From: Deltaproteobacteria bacterium
GTDB taxonomy: Bacteria > Desulfobacterota > Desulfobacteria > Desulfobacterales > Desulfosarcinaceae
DNA: 64,000 nt
Reading direction: 5' to 3'
NCBI GenBank assembly: GCA_020444075.1
Contig: JAHLLR010000001.1
Span: 136,569 to 200,568, forward strand
Shown: positions 45,341-54,190 of the stretch, in pieces
Numbering within the stretch: the stretch's first letter is position 1
Layout: each line of letters opens with the position of its first letter
Program-made: the position numbers and the translations under genes
Notes under the pieces: model-generated
What the model saw: only the letters and a program-made list of their open reading frames with translations
Databases searched by the model: none
What the model was told of the DNA's origin: nothing

Positions 45341-45616
45341 ATGCGATTTTTCCAATTGTTGGGTTTCCAACACACGATGGCCTGGCTGTTCCCGACCCTG
45401 GTCTTCATGGTGGTCTTCGGCGTAGGCCTGGCTTTTGCGCATCTGCATGGCCAGGACAGCGAAGCGCGCAAGAAAACCATCACCGGGCGCTTTGCCGACG
45501 GCCTCGAGGAACGCGACGCGCCCTTTCCCCTGTTCATGATGCTGATCATCGCCGGGACATTTATCTGGGGCTTTTTCTACATCGTCATGCACGGCGTTTT
45601 GGGAGTAAAAATCTGA
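45341..45616 (+). CDS. small oxidase subunit, CcoP N-terminal-like, 91 aa
   Basis: Two helices (~11-33 and ~64-86) joined by a charged loop containing GRFADGLEERDAPFPLFMM. An acidic stretch followed by Pro and a second helix resembles the N-terminal membrane hairpin of CcoP, here without the heme domains. It begins 12 bases after the CcoS-like gene and ends one base before the next, so it is a structural or assembly subunit of the oxidase. Function is inferred from context. Confidence 0.7.
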   Translation: MRFFQLLGFQHTMAWLFPTLVFMVVFGVGLAFAHLHGQDSEARKKTITGRFADGLEERDAPFPLFMMLIIAGTFIWGFFYIVMHGVLGVKI

Positions 45617-45617
45617 T

Positions 45618-45845
45618 ATGAACGACGACCATCATCACGAATCGATGTTCAGAACATGGCTCTGGCTCGGCGTCATGCTGGGCATCATCCTGTTCAAGGG
45701 CTTCCTGGCCTTTTATGTAGTCGCGGACATGGGCCAGCCCACCTGGGCCTACCGCCCGGTGAAGGATGTACCGGCATCGTCACCCTATGCCGTATACCAG
45801 CGACTGCCCAACCCCCAGCACGTCAGAGGGGCCGGAGGAGAATAA
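45618..45845 (+). CDS. small membrane protein of the oxidase operon, 75 aa
   Basis: A 75-residue protein with a His-rich N terminus (MNDDHHHESM), one helix (~14-36) and a periplasmic tail containing QPTWAYRPVKDVPASSPY. It is separated by one base from both neighbours. I do not recognise a family. The His cluster could bind copper on the cytosolic side, but this is speculation. Confidence 0.65.
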   Translation: MNDDHHHESMFRTWLWLGVMLGIILFKGFLAFYVVADMGQPTWAYRPVKDVPASSPYAVYQRLPNPQHVRGAGGE

Positions 45846-46364
45846 ATGGTTCGCATACTGTCAGTCGGCCTGATCGTTTCAACGATTGCCCTGGTGGCCT
45901 GGGGGGTGATCACCGGTTACGACAACGTCCTTTCGGTGGGACGCATGTGGCAGACCCCGGGCATCAAACCCTACGAAAACCCGATCCCGGTCATGGCGGC
46001 GGGCAGCATGCCCGTTAACGGGGGTGAGGCACTTTACCGGGCCGTGGCTGACGATGAGATCGCGGCCCCTTTTCCGCTGACTGAACCGGCAGCCATCGCT
46101 TCGGGTAAAACCGCCTACCAGTATTACTGTATTCACTGCCATGGCAAAAATTTCGACGGATACGGCACCGTGGGTCAAAGCTTTGCCCCGCCGCCCGGCG
46201 ATCTTCGCAGCGCGAAGGTCCAGTCCATGCCTGAAGGCGTATTTTTCAAAGAAATCAGCTACGGCATTCCCGGCGGACGCCAGCCGGCCCTGGACACGAC
46301 CATGGCGGTGGTCGACCGGTGGAATGCCATCGCCTTTGTGAAGAGCCTCGGCCGGCGTCAGTGA
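45846..46364 (+). CDS. monoheme c-type cytochrome (ActE/CcoP-like)
   Basis: A 172-residue membrane-anchored or exported cytochrome. One N-terminal helix (~5-22) is followed by PIPVMAAGSMPVNGG, then a class-I heme site YQYYCIHCHGKNFDGYG; a distal Met candidate is in VQSMPEG. PxxPxxxxxMPV before the heme domain resembles ActE of alternative complex III, so it may connect ACIII to the oxidase. Last gene of the respiratory operon; the stop lies in a short palindrome CCGGCGTCA/TGACGCCGG. Confidence 0.85.
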   Translation: MVRILSVGLIVSTIALVAWGVITGYDNVLSVGRMWQTPGIKPYENPIPVMAAGSMPVNGGEALYRAVADDEIAAPFPLTEPAAIASGKTAYQYYCIHCHGKNFDGYGTVGQSFAPPPGDLRSAKVQSMPEGVFFKEISYGIPGGRQPALDTTMAVVDRWNAIAFVKSLGRRQ

Positions 46365-46376
46365 CGCCGGTAAACA

Positions 46377-46421
46377 TCAAAGGCCAAAATCCAAATGTTA
46401 TTTCTGGACTTTGGCCTTTGA
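46377..46421. repeat. 17-bp stem hairpin after the oxidase operon
   Basis: TCAAAGGCCAAAATCCA (46377-46393) pairs with 46405-46421 at 16 of 17 positions, with an 11-base loop. The following stretch is T-rich but not a clean T run (GACATTTTCATTG). It may terminate the oxidase operon or belong to the degenerate repeats in the spacers of this region. Confidence 0.5.
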
Positions 46422-46480
46422 CATTTTCATTGTCTGCTGTCTTCTCAGAAGACATTCTCCTCACACCCGGCTAATCTTCC

Positions 46481-48949
46481 ATGATGCCTGCCAAATGTGA
46501 TCTCTGCGGCCTTCCGCTACGCTACGGTGCCGTATCCCATTCCGCCAACGATCAATCGTTGAGGTTCTGCTGCCACGGCTGCCGGATGGTCTTCACCATG
46601 CTGCTGGAATCGACCGAAGTCGACGATCCGGCCCGGTTCAAGGAAACCGATTTATACCGGCAGTGTGTGGCCGCCGGGGTGATCCCGGCCAGCGAGGACG
46701 ATCTCCGCCGCATCCGCGAACGGGAAAAACAGGAAACACCGACCGCCGCCAGATCCATCGGCGGTGAGGAAGCGGCGCCGGACCCGTCAGGCACCCTGGC
46801 GTTCGATGGGGTGGTTGACGGCATGTGGTGCACCGCCTGCGCCTGGGTAATCGAAAAAGCGGTGTCCCGGCTGGCCGGGGTCCAGGCAGTCACCTGCCAT
46901 TTTTCCACGGACCGTTTGCGCTGCCGCTATCGTCCCGACCGCGTGGCACCCGATCAGATACGGGAGTCGGTCACACGCCTGGGCTATGGCATCCGGGACA
47001 CCGAAGCCGGAACCGCAGGACAGCAGGTCCAGCGCAGGGAACTGGTCCGGCTGGCGATCACCGGCCTGCTCTCGGCCAATGTCATGATGCTCTCCTGGGC
47101 GCTTTACGCCGGCTTCTTCACCACCCTTGACAACGACGCCGTATCCAAGATTTCCCTGCCCATCGTGGCCATGGCGGCAGTGGTCTTCGTCTATGGCGGC
47201 GGCCCCATGCTGCGCAAAGCCTGGTTCGGAATGATCCATCGGGCACCGGGCATGGAAACCCTGGTGGGCATGGCCGCCGGCTGCGCCTTTATCTATAGTC
47301 TCTTCAACTGGCTGACCGGCAGCATCCATTTGTATTTTGACACCGCCTGCATGCTCATCACCCTGGTGCTTCTGGGAAAGGTTCTGGAGCAGCAGGCCAA
47401 AGGCCGCGTCCGCCGGGATCTGGACAGTTTCTTCGCCATGCAGCCTGCCAAGGTACGACTGATCACCGAGACCCATCCAGCCGGACGGTATGTGGCCATC
47501 GGCCAGCTGGCGCCGGGAGACCGGTTTGCCGCGGAGGCGGATGAGATCATCCCGGCTGACGGCCGTGTGGAATCCGGTACCGCGGCAATTGACGAATCGT
47601 CGCTGACCGGTGAGCCCAGACCGGTCGCTGTAAAAACCGGCGATTCCATCAAAAGCGGCACCCGGATGATCGACGGCCGGGTCATTGCATCGGCGGAAAA
47701 GGTAGGCGATGATACGATTCTGGGTCAGATGATCGCCATCATGACCCGCAGCCTCGAGCAGAAAAGTGCATTCGAAGGCCGCACGGATCGAATGCTCAAA
47801 TGGTTCGTCCCCATCATCATCACCCTTGCCGGGGGGACCGGACTGCTCTGCGCCATGGCGGGCTTGACCGTGAACCAGGCCGTGGTGCGGGCGGTGACCG
47901 TGATGGTCATCTCATGCCCCTGCGCCCTGGGTGTGGCCATCCCCATGGCCCGCCTGGCCGGCATCTCCCTGGCCGGCCGCCGGGGCATTCTGGTTCGGGA
48001 TATCGAATCCTTCGAACGGTCCGGCGCCGTCGACACCGTCGTTTTCGATAAAACCGGCACAATTACCCACGGCCGCTGGCAACTCAGTCATATCCAGTGC
48101 GAACCGGGATACCATCCGGCGAGGATCACCGCCTGGGCCGCCGGCCTGGAGCAGGCCTCGGATCACGACATCGCCCGGTCCGTCACCGCCTATGCCCACG
48201 CTCAAGGTATCGCACCGACCGTGGCAGCGGATATCAGGGTTCACGCGGACGGGGTTCAGGGGCGGCTGGATGGGAAAATGGTAAGCATCGGCAGCCGGGG
48301 ATTCGCCCGGGGGGAGGAGGCGTCTCCCGAGGAAGTCGCAGAGGAATCCGAAGGGACCCTGACCTCCCGCGTCTTTCTCAGCATCGACAACCGTCCGGCG
48401 GCCACCCTGATCTTCGGCGACACGATCCGACCGACGGTACCGTCGATGATTGACGCCCTGAAACGAGATTCCCGGGAAATCCACCTGATCTCCGGGGACG
48501 GTGACGCCGCCACCCGTGAAGTGGCCCGGGCCATCGGCCTGAACGACGCCAGGGGCGGTTTGCTGCCGTCGGACAAAGCAAACTATATTGATGCGCTGAA
48601 GGATATGGGACGGCAGGTGGCCATGGTGGGCGACGGCATCAACGATGCGGCGGCCATGGCCCGCTCCTATCTGGCGGTGGCGGTTCATTCCGGACAGGGG
48701 CTGGCCAGGGAAGCCGCCCACATCACCCTCATGCGCGGTGACCCCTCCCAACTGCTGGACTTTTTTCCCCTTGCCCGGCAGGTCAACCGTAAAGTCGCTC
48801 AGAATCTGTGGTGCGCCTGGATCTACAACCTGGTCAGCGTCCCCATCGCCATGAACGGCATGCTGACCCCCCTGGTGGCCGCGACGGCCATGCTGCTCTC
48901 CAGTCTGACCGTCATCGGCAACACCCTGTTGCTGGTCCGGCGGGATTAA
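46481..48949 (+). CDS. ccoI: copper-translocating P-type ATPase, CcoI/FixI type
   Basis: An 822-residue membrane pump. The N-terminal Cys domain (CDLCGLPL ... FCCHGCRMVF) is typical of FixI/CcoI; an HMA domain with MWCTACAW follows. The P1B core has eight helices with SCPCALG (copper site), the phosphorylation motif DKTGTITHG, TGEP in the actuator domain and GDGINDAAAMA in the hinge. It exports Cu(I) for insertion into the cbb3 oxidase. The two N-terminal Met codons leave the start ambiguous by one residue. Confidence 0.93.
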   Translation: MMPAKCDLCGLPLRYGAVSHSANDQSLRFCCHGCRMVFTMLLESTEVDDPARFKETDLYRQCVAAGVIPASEDDLRRIREREKQETPTAARSIGGEEAAPDPSGTLAFDGVVDGMWCTACAWVIEKAVSRLAGVQAVTCHFSTDRLRCRYRPDRVAPDQIRESVTRLGYGIRDTEAGTAGQQVQRRELVRLAITGLLSANVMMLSWALYAGFFTTLDNDAVSKISLPIVAMAAVVFVYGGGPMLRKAWFGMIHRAPGMETLVGMAAGCAFIYSLFNWLTGSIHLYFDTACMLITLVLLGKVLEQQAKGRVRRDLDSFFAMQPAKVRLITETHPAGRYVAIGQLAPGDRFAAEADEIIPADGRVESGTAAIDESSLTGEPRPVAVKTGDSIKSGTRMIDGRVIASAEKVGDDTILGQMIAIMTRSLEQKSAFEGRTDRMLKWFVPIIITLAGGTGLLCAMAGLTVNQAVVRAVTVMVISCPCALGVAIPMARLAGISLAGRRGILVRDIESFERSGAVDTVVFDKTGTITHGRWQLSHIQCEPGYHPARITAWAAGLEQASDHDIARSVTAYAHAQGIAPTVAADIRVHADGVQGRLDGKMVSIGSRGFARGEEASPEEVAEESEGTLTSRVFLSIDNRPAATLIFGDTIRPTVPSMIDALKRDSREIHLISGDGDAATREVARAIGLNDARGGLLPSDKANYIDALKDMGRQVAMVGDGINDAAAMARSYLAVAVHSGQGLAREAAHITLMRGDPSQLLDFFPLARQVNRKVAQNLWCAWIYNLVSVPIAMNGMLTPLVAATAMLLSSLTVIGNTLLLVRRD

Positions 48950-49121
48950 TTGTCCTGCTTGTCCGAGCCTTGACAAACCCCCCAAAAGGTATCATTTTTA
49001 CTCCCTTATGCGCGTTGTCTCGATACGGTGCACCCTGTGCCATCCAAAAGCGTCCGGCGTGTCGAATCACAACCCGGGTACGGGAAAAATGATTACCCAC
49101 AGATTAAATGAGAGGTTGAAA

Positions 49122-50822
49122 ATGTCACAGAACATCGTCATCGTCGGCGGCGTCGCCCTCGGGTCGAAGGCGGCCTGCCGATTCAAGCGGCTGGAACCCC
49201 GTTCGAAGGTTACCATCGTCGATCAGGACCGCTTCGTATCCTACGGCGGATGCGGAATTCCCTTTTATGTCTCCGGGGACGTCAGCGATGTCAACGATCT
49301 GCGCAAGACGAGTTTTCACATGCTTCGGGACGAAGCTTTTTTCCGGGATTGCAAGGATATCGAAGTCCTCACCCGGACCCGTGCGGAACGGATCGACCGG
49401 GAGAACAAACAACTTCACATTATACGGCCGGACGGCACCGCCGATACGCTGGCCTATGATCAGCTGGTGCTGGGAACCGGCAGCCGCCCGCGGCGTCTGA
49501 TGATCCCCGGCGCCGACCTTCCCATGGTGCATACGTCCGCCAACCTGAACGATGCCCAGGCAATCAAGGAACTGGTCACCACGGGTAGGGTGGAACGGGC
49601 CGTCATCATCGGCGGCGGTTTTATCGGGCTGGAAATGGCCGAAGCCCTGGCCGACATGTGGGAAGTGGATACCACGGTTGTAGAGTATTTTCACCAGATC
49701 ATGCCCGGCTTCGTGGGGCCCCAGTTCGCCCGCATGGCCCAGCGGCAAATGGAAAAACATGATGTGCGCTTTTTCCTCGATGAAGAGGTACTGGCCATCG
49801 AAGGCACCGACGGCGTTGAAGCCGTGGTGACGAACAAACGCCGATTGGAGGCGGACCTGGTTATCATCGCCATCGGGGCGGCCCCCAATGTGGACCTGGC
49901 CCGGGAAGCCGGGCTGCGCATCGGCCCCACCGGCGCCATTGCGGTGGACGAACACATGCGCACGTCCGACCCGGTGATCTATTCCGGCGGGGACTGTGCG
50001 GAAATCCGCAACCTGATCACCGGCCAGCCGGGTTACTATCCTTTGGGATCCATGGCCAACCGGCAGGGCCGGGTGATCGGCACCAACCTTGCCGGGGGAA
50101 GCGCCGTGTTCAAGGGTGCCGTCGGTTCCTTTGTGATTAAAACCTTCGAGGCCGCCCTGGCCGGAACCGGATTGAGCCTGGAACGGGCCCGCAAAGCGGG
50201 CTTCGATGCAGTCAGCATCCAGGTGGCCCAGCTTGACCGCGCCCACTTTTACCCGGACAAGGCCATGATCCACCTGGAACTGGTTGTAGAAAGGAAAACG
50301 CGGCGGATCTTGGGTATCCAGGGCTTCGGAGAAGAAGGCGACGCCGTGGTGGGACGAATCAACATGGTGGCCGCCCTGCTGGAAGACCGGCCGACCATCG
50401 ACCGCCTCAGCAATGTGGAACTGGCCTATTCGCCGCCTTTCTCGTCGGCCATGGATGTGCTCAACGCCCTGGCCAATGCCGCCGAAAATATGCTGGACGG
50501 CCATTTTCAACCCATAGATGCCGATGCCTTCGCCGAAAAATGGATCAATGGAAATGGCAACGTGTTGATCCTCGACTGCCGCGCCAGGCAGGACGGCGAC
50601 GCCTATGCAAAAAAATATCCGGACCGCTGGATGAATATCCCCCAGGATGAACTGCGCAAACGCCTTGGAGAAATCCCGCCGGGAAAAGACCTGATCCTGC
50701 TGTGCAACACCGGTGTGCGCTCTTACGAAGCCCAGCTCAACCTGAGGGACATGGGATTGACCGATCCGGTCAGCGTACAGGGCGGCATAGTGACCCTGAA
50801 CAAGTGCGGTCTGGATCTATAG
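49122..50822 (+). CDS. CoA-disulfide reductase family flavoprotein with C-terminal rhodanese domain
   Basis: A 566-residue cytosolic enzyme. The FAD motif IVIVGGVALGSKAA opens the protein and the active Cys44 is in SYGGCGIPFYVSGD, as in CoA-disulfide/NADH persulfide reductases. The NAD site is VIIGGGFIGLEMAEAL and the second FAD motif IYSGGDCAEI. A dimerisation domain is followed by a rhodanese domain (~480-566) with active Cys528 in LLCNTGVRS. Such fusions reduce CoA persulfide or polysulfide, releasing sulfide. AGAGG before the ATG at 49122 sets the start; the frame is open further upstream. Confidence 0.92.
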   Translation: MSQNIVIVGGVALGSKAACRFKRLEPRSKVTIVDQDRFVSYGGCGIPFYVSGDVSDVNDLRKTSFHMLRDEAFFRDCKDIEVLTRTRAERIDRENKQLHIIRPDGTADTLAYDQLVLGTGSRPRRLMIPGADLPMVHTSANLNDAQAIKELVTTGRVERAVIIGGGFIGLEMAEALADMWEVDTTVVEYFHQIMPGFVGPQFARMAQRQMEKHDVRFFLDEEVLAIEGTDGVEAVVTNKRRLEADLVIIAIGAAPNVDLAREAGLRIGPTGAIAVDEHMRTSDPVIYSGGDCAEIRNLITGQPGYYPLGSMANRQGRVIGTNLAGGSAVFKGAVGSFVIKTFEAALAGTGLSLERARKAGFDAVSIQVAQLDRAHFYPDKAMIHLELVVERKTRRILGIQGFGEEGDAVVGRINMVAALLEDRPTIDRLSNVELAYSPPFSSAMDVLNALANAAENMLDGHFQPIDADAFAEKWINGNGNVLILDCRARQDGDAYAKKYPDRWMNIPQDELRKRLGEIPPGKDLILLCNTGVRSYEAQLNLRDMGLTDPVSVQGGIVTLNKCGLDL

Positions 50823-50843
50823 ATCGCCCCAAAGGAGACGACC

Positions 50844-50954
50844 GTGGCAGATCGTCCGATGGTCGCCAAAAGATGCAGCGCCGAGGAAATCCTCGGACAA
50901 TTTCAGCCTGCATCGGGGGTCAACCACGACCTTTTCAGGCCGAAACCCCCTTGA
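50844..50954 (+). CDS. 36-aa ORF with strong ribosome site, possible gene remnant
   Basis: GTG start with AAAGGAG six bases before it, 21 bases after the reductase stop. The product is 36 residues (starts MADRPMVAK, ends LFRPKPP) with one Cys. Its 3' end overlaps the convergent transglycosylase gene by 20 bases. The strong site and short length suggest either a real small protein or the 5' end of a truncated gene formerly in the reductase operon. Confidence 0.4.
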   Translation: MADRPMVAKRCSAEEILGQFQPASGVNHDLFRPKPP

Positions 50955-51711
50955 GAACCCGTTCGATATAATTCTGGGTCTCCCGATAGGGAACGTTCCC
51001 ATTATATTTCTCCACGGTTCCAGGGCCGGCATTGTAGGCAGCCAGTGCCAATCGCACATCTCCTCCGAAGCGATCCAGCATCTGCCGGAGATAACCGGCG
51101 CCGCCATCGATGTTCTGCCGGACATCAAAGGGGTCATCCACACCCAGTTCTTTCGCCGTCGCCGGCATGAGCTGCATCAGTCCCTGGGCGCCCGCAGGGG
51201 ATACGGCATCCGCCTGGAAATTGGATTCGGCCCGAATCACGCCGGCTATGAGCTTTTCCGGCAGATCGTATTTCCTTGCAGCGCGTTTGATACTCTCGGC
51301 GACTATCGTTTCACCGTCCGAAGGGGTGGTGACACCGGTGTCGGTGCTTATCGAACGGCTCGGCGACGCGGAAGCGGCGGTGGTGGGGTCCCCTTTAGAC
51401 GGAACGGGAATACGGCTGAACGTATTCAAATAACCGGGGTGAAGGGAACCGTTTAGAAGGGTCGAGTTGCGGAACAAGCCGCCCGATGCATTGGTGGTGG
51501 CTCGATGCAGGTAGTCCGAAATCGTCATCCCCGTTTTTTCCCCAACGGATTCAGGAGGGTTGGAAGATATCGCCGAATTCAGATCCTCTGAAAAGGATGG
51601 CGTCGTGCCGGTTTTCAAGGGAATGAACTGCTTGCGGCTCATCGTGCCGACTGGCTTGATTCCCGCATTTCTAAGATATGCATCGATGGTCATACCGGTT
51701 TTCTGGATCAT
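50935..51711 (-). CDS. lytic transglycosylase (SLT family)
   Basis: A 258-residue protein. The C-terminal half (~130-255) is a complete SLT domain: VIRAESNFQADAVSPAGAQG with the catalytic Glu, GLMQLMPATAKELGV, and ALAAYNAGPGTVEKY. It cleaves peptidoglycan glycosidic bonds to anhydro-muropeptides. No signal peptide is visible. The N-terminal half is low in structure and contains a duplicated motif, KTGMTIDAYL at residue 4 and KTGMTISDYL near residue 59, of unknown role. Confidence 0.88.
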   Translation of the reverse strand: MIQKTGMTIDAYLRNAGIKPVGTMSRKQFIPLKTGTTPSFSEDLNSAISSNPPESVGEKTGMTISDYLHRATTNASGGLFRNSTLLNGSLHPGYLNTFSRIPVPSKGDPTTAASASPSRSISTDTGVTTPSDGETIVAESIKRAARKYDLPEKLIAGVIRAESNFQADAVSPAGAQGLMQLMPATAKELGVDDPFDVRQNIDGGAGYLRQMLDRFGGDVRLALAAYNAGPGTVEKYNGNVPYRETQNYIERVLKGVSA

Positions 51712-52254
51712 GATCGCCCCGTCCGTGTTGATTTTTCGAACTAAAAAATATTCAATTTTTATACCAAATTCGGGAAGATCAAATAAGTTGAAAAAACAAT
51801 ATGATCGGCGGTGAAAAATTCAACAGGCACCACGCCACCCGTCAAATTCCTCCCGTCGCAGGCAAAATCCTGACACCCAATTCTCCTCGTCAGGAATCAA
51901 TTGTCACTTTTAAATCGGCGATCAACGTCAAAAAAATTGCCTGCCTGTTGACAGCTCTTTTAGTGACTTTACTATTTTAATCGTCGATGAGTTAATAATG
52001 TTTATTCAATTAATTGTCTTTTGGTTGATTGGTGCTTGCCGTGCAACAATCAATGATTATCGTTGCCCTGTATAATCCTCCGTCTCGAAATGAATTAAAC
52101 AGCTGCGTTCCACACATTGGACTCACTGGCAAAGACTCTCGGAACGACTGGATAGCACCTTCCCCTGTCCAAAAGCCATTGGACAAATCGAGATAAAGAC
52201 CCTGCCATTATATTAGGATTACCGTCATTAACAATTAGCAGAGAGGAGATCGAA
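51712..52254. other. 543-bp AT-rich intergenic region
   Basis: Clearly lower in GC than its surroundings. A promoter-like pair is described separately. A 59-residue ATG frame at 51801-51980 ends in a hydrophobic stretch but has no ribosome site and overlaps the promoter-like sequence, so I do not call it. A perfect TATAAT at 52071-52076 lacks a matching -35. The region must carry the promoter of the OmpA gene and possibly that of the transglycosylase. Confidence 0.4.
51948..51975 (+). promoter_or_regulatory. putative sigma-70 promoter for the OmpA-like gene
   Basis: TTGACA at 51948-51953 and TACTAT at 51970-51975 with a 16-base spacer. It would give a leader of about 270 bases before 52255. 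The surrounding AT-rich sequence supports promoter function. Confidence 0.35.
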
Positions 52255-53706
52255 ATGAACAAACCGTTTAGATTTCTGTTGCTGGGTTTCGTTCTATCAT
52301 TTGCAGGCGCCTGCGCCACCCCGCTGCCCGGAGGAATGCCTACTGGCAACCCTGGCGAGTTGGTCAAGCAGTTTGAAGCCGATTTGACCCATGCACGATC
52401 CAATCAGGTGAATGTTCTTGCACCGGGCTTGTTCAACGACGCCCAATCAGCATTCATGAAAGCCAAACAATTGTTGGATAAAGGTGCCAAACTGACTGAC
52501 ATCCAAAAATATGTAGCCGAAGGAAGGGCCAGTTTAAAGAAGGCCGAAGAGATTGCCCAAGTCTCCCGGACCATTCTCGGTGAAACGAACAACGCCAGGG
52601 ATAAAGCGCTCAAGGCCGGGGCCGACAGGCTGGGCGAGCCTTACATGGATGTGGAAAAACAATATCTAAAACTCACCAAAGCCATCGAGAACGACAACTT
52701 GAGCTATGCGCAGAAAAATGCCGCTGAGGTTCAAGCCTCCTTTCGAAATGTGGAAATTATGGCCATTAAAAACAATGCCCTCGGCGATGTGCGCAAAATG
52801 ATGATCGAAGCCGATAAAGCCAAGGTTCAAAAAATCGCCCCAACGGCATACAACGATGCCCTCCAGGCCTTGAACGATGCCGACGCCTATATCGGCAAAA
52901 ACCCCTACCAGGCGGAAACAATCAACCAGAAGGCTGCTCATGCCGAGTTCATGGCTCGACGGATGATGACGATCAGCCAAGAGAGCACGAAGTTTAAAGA
53001 GATGTCGCCGGAGGCATCCGCCCTTTACGTGGAGCGCTTGCTTGCTCGTCTGGGAAAAACTATGAACACCGGTGATTTGAGGGACAAGGACCCCGAGGCT
53101 CAGCTCAGCGCAATGTCCGTGGCGGTCGAAACCATGGAGCAAAAGAATCAGTCCCTTGCAAAAGACAATCTCAATTACCAGTCGCAGATCGCCAACCTGG
53201 AGCAACAGCTTACCGGATTGCAGGGCTATTCGCGCGAACAGGAGGCGGCCAAGCGGAAACTCGCCGCCGAACGCGAGTTCAATGAAAAGTTTAATAAGGT
53301 CCAGCGTTTTTTCCGGCCAGATGAGGCAGAAGTCTACAAACAGGGCGGTCAACTGGTGATCCGCATGCGGGGCATTCAGTTCCCGGTGGGTCAGGCCACC
53401 CTGACGCCGGAAAATTATACCCTGCTCAGCAAAGTCCAGCAGGCGATCGGGACATTTGGTCAGCCGACCGTGACCATCGAAGGTCATACCGACAGCACCG
53501 GTTCGGCCCAGGTGAACCAGGAACTGTCGCAAAAACGTGCCGAGGCCGTCAAAACATACCTGGTTGCCAACAAGACCTTGCCGGCAAGTCGTATCCGGGC
53601 AACCGGTTATGGGCCGAGTCGGCCGTTGGCGCCGGAAACCACGCCGGAAGGCCGTGCCATGAACCGGCGAATCGATGTGTTGATTACGCCATCCCAGACA
53701 CCTTAG
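52255..53706 (+). CDS. OmpA-family outer-membrane lipoprotein with helical N-terminal region
   Basis: A 483-residue lipoprotein: signal peptide with lipobox FAGAC (Cys20). Residues ~30-330 are helical, with Ala/Lys-rich repeats and a coiled coil (~275-345, AVETMEQKNQSL ... QIANLEQQL). The C-terminal OmpA domain (~365-480) has IQFPVGQATLTPEN, the peptidoglycan-binding VTIEGHTDSTGS, LSQKRAEAVKTYL and a final AMNRRIDVLI. It ties the outer membrane to peptidoglycan. AGAGGAG lies nine bases before the ATG. Confidence 0.92.
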   Translation: MNKPFRFLLLGFVLSFAGACATPLPGGMPTGNPGELVKQFEADLTHARSNQVNVLAPGLFNDAQSAFMKAKQLLDKGAKLTDIQKYVAEGRASLKKAEEIAQVSRTILGETNNARDKALKAGADRLGEPYMDVEKQYLKLTKAIENDNLSYAQKNAAEVQASFRNVEIMAIKNNALGDVRKMMIEADKAKVQKIAPTAYNDALQALNDADAYIGKNPYQAETINQKAAHAEFMARRMMTISQESTKFKEMSPEASALYVERLLARLGKTMNTGDLRDKDPEAQLSAMSVAVETMEQKNQSLAKDNLNYQSQIANLEQQLTGLQGYSREQEAAKRKLAAEREFNEKFNKVQRFFRPDEAEVYKQGGQLVIRMRGIQFPVGQATLTPENYTLLSKVQQAIGTFGQPTVTIEGHTDSTGSAQVNQELSQKRAEAVKTYLVANKTLPASRIRATGYGPSRPLAPETTPEGRAMNRRIDVLITPSQTP

Positions 53707-54190
53707 CCGGGGTTGAAACCATCATGCGCCCAGGTAAAACTAGAATCGGCGTTTATGCCTTATAAATAAGTATGTTGAAACGCACGATAACGCTGGTCAG
53801 CCTATCGCAAAAGTTTTTCAACCACCGGAAATTTGATAATTTGCCTCAAACCGATCAGGATCCGTTCGCGTTCCTGGTCGGTTTTAATTTTTCCCACCGC
53901 CCCCCGGACATGCTCGCAGGGTTGCCACCGGCTAAAACGCCTGCCTCCTTGATATTGTGCAAATCCTGCCTACTATGAAAGCAGATCATCTGCAGAATTA
54001 AATGGTAAAGCATGCTAGGCATACGCCACCAATCAACAACGCAACCTGTTTGACCCGAAGGGTTCCACAGGTTCCATCCGTTAAATGGGAAACCGTTCAT
54101 GAAAGAGGCGGTTTAACCCGATCATGTAAAAACAAACAGGGCTTTGGTGAAACTGGCTCACCGCCATTTGACCTGTTGAAAGGAGTCTCT
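53707..54190. other. 484-bp intergenic region
   Basis: No gene recognised. Open frames on both strands (up to 81 codons) lack ribosome sites and family features. A short inverted repeat AACCTGT (54043-54049) / ACAGGTT (54067-54073) is present. AAAGGAG at the right edge is the ribosome site of the hydrolase gene. Confidence 0.4.

Noticed and set aside
47912..50510. Long minus-strand frames antisense to ccoI and the CoA-disulfide reductase
   Set aside because: Both plus-strand genes have complete catalytic motifs; the antisense frames have none.
51801..51980. 59-codon frame with hydrophobic end in the AT-rich spacer
   Set aside because: No ribosome site and it overlaps the best promoter-like pair of the OmpA gene.
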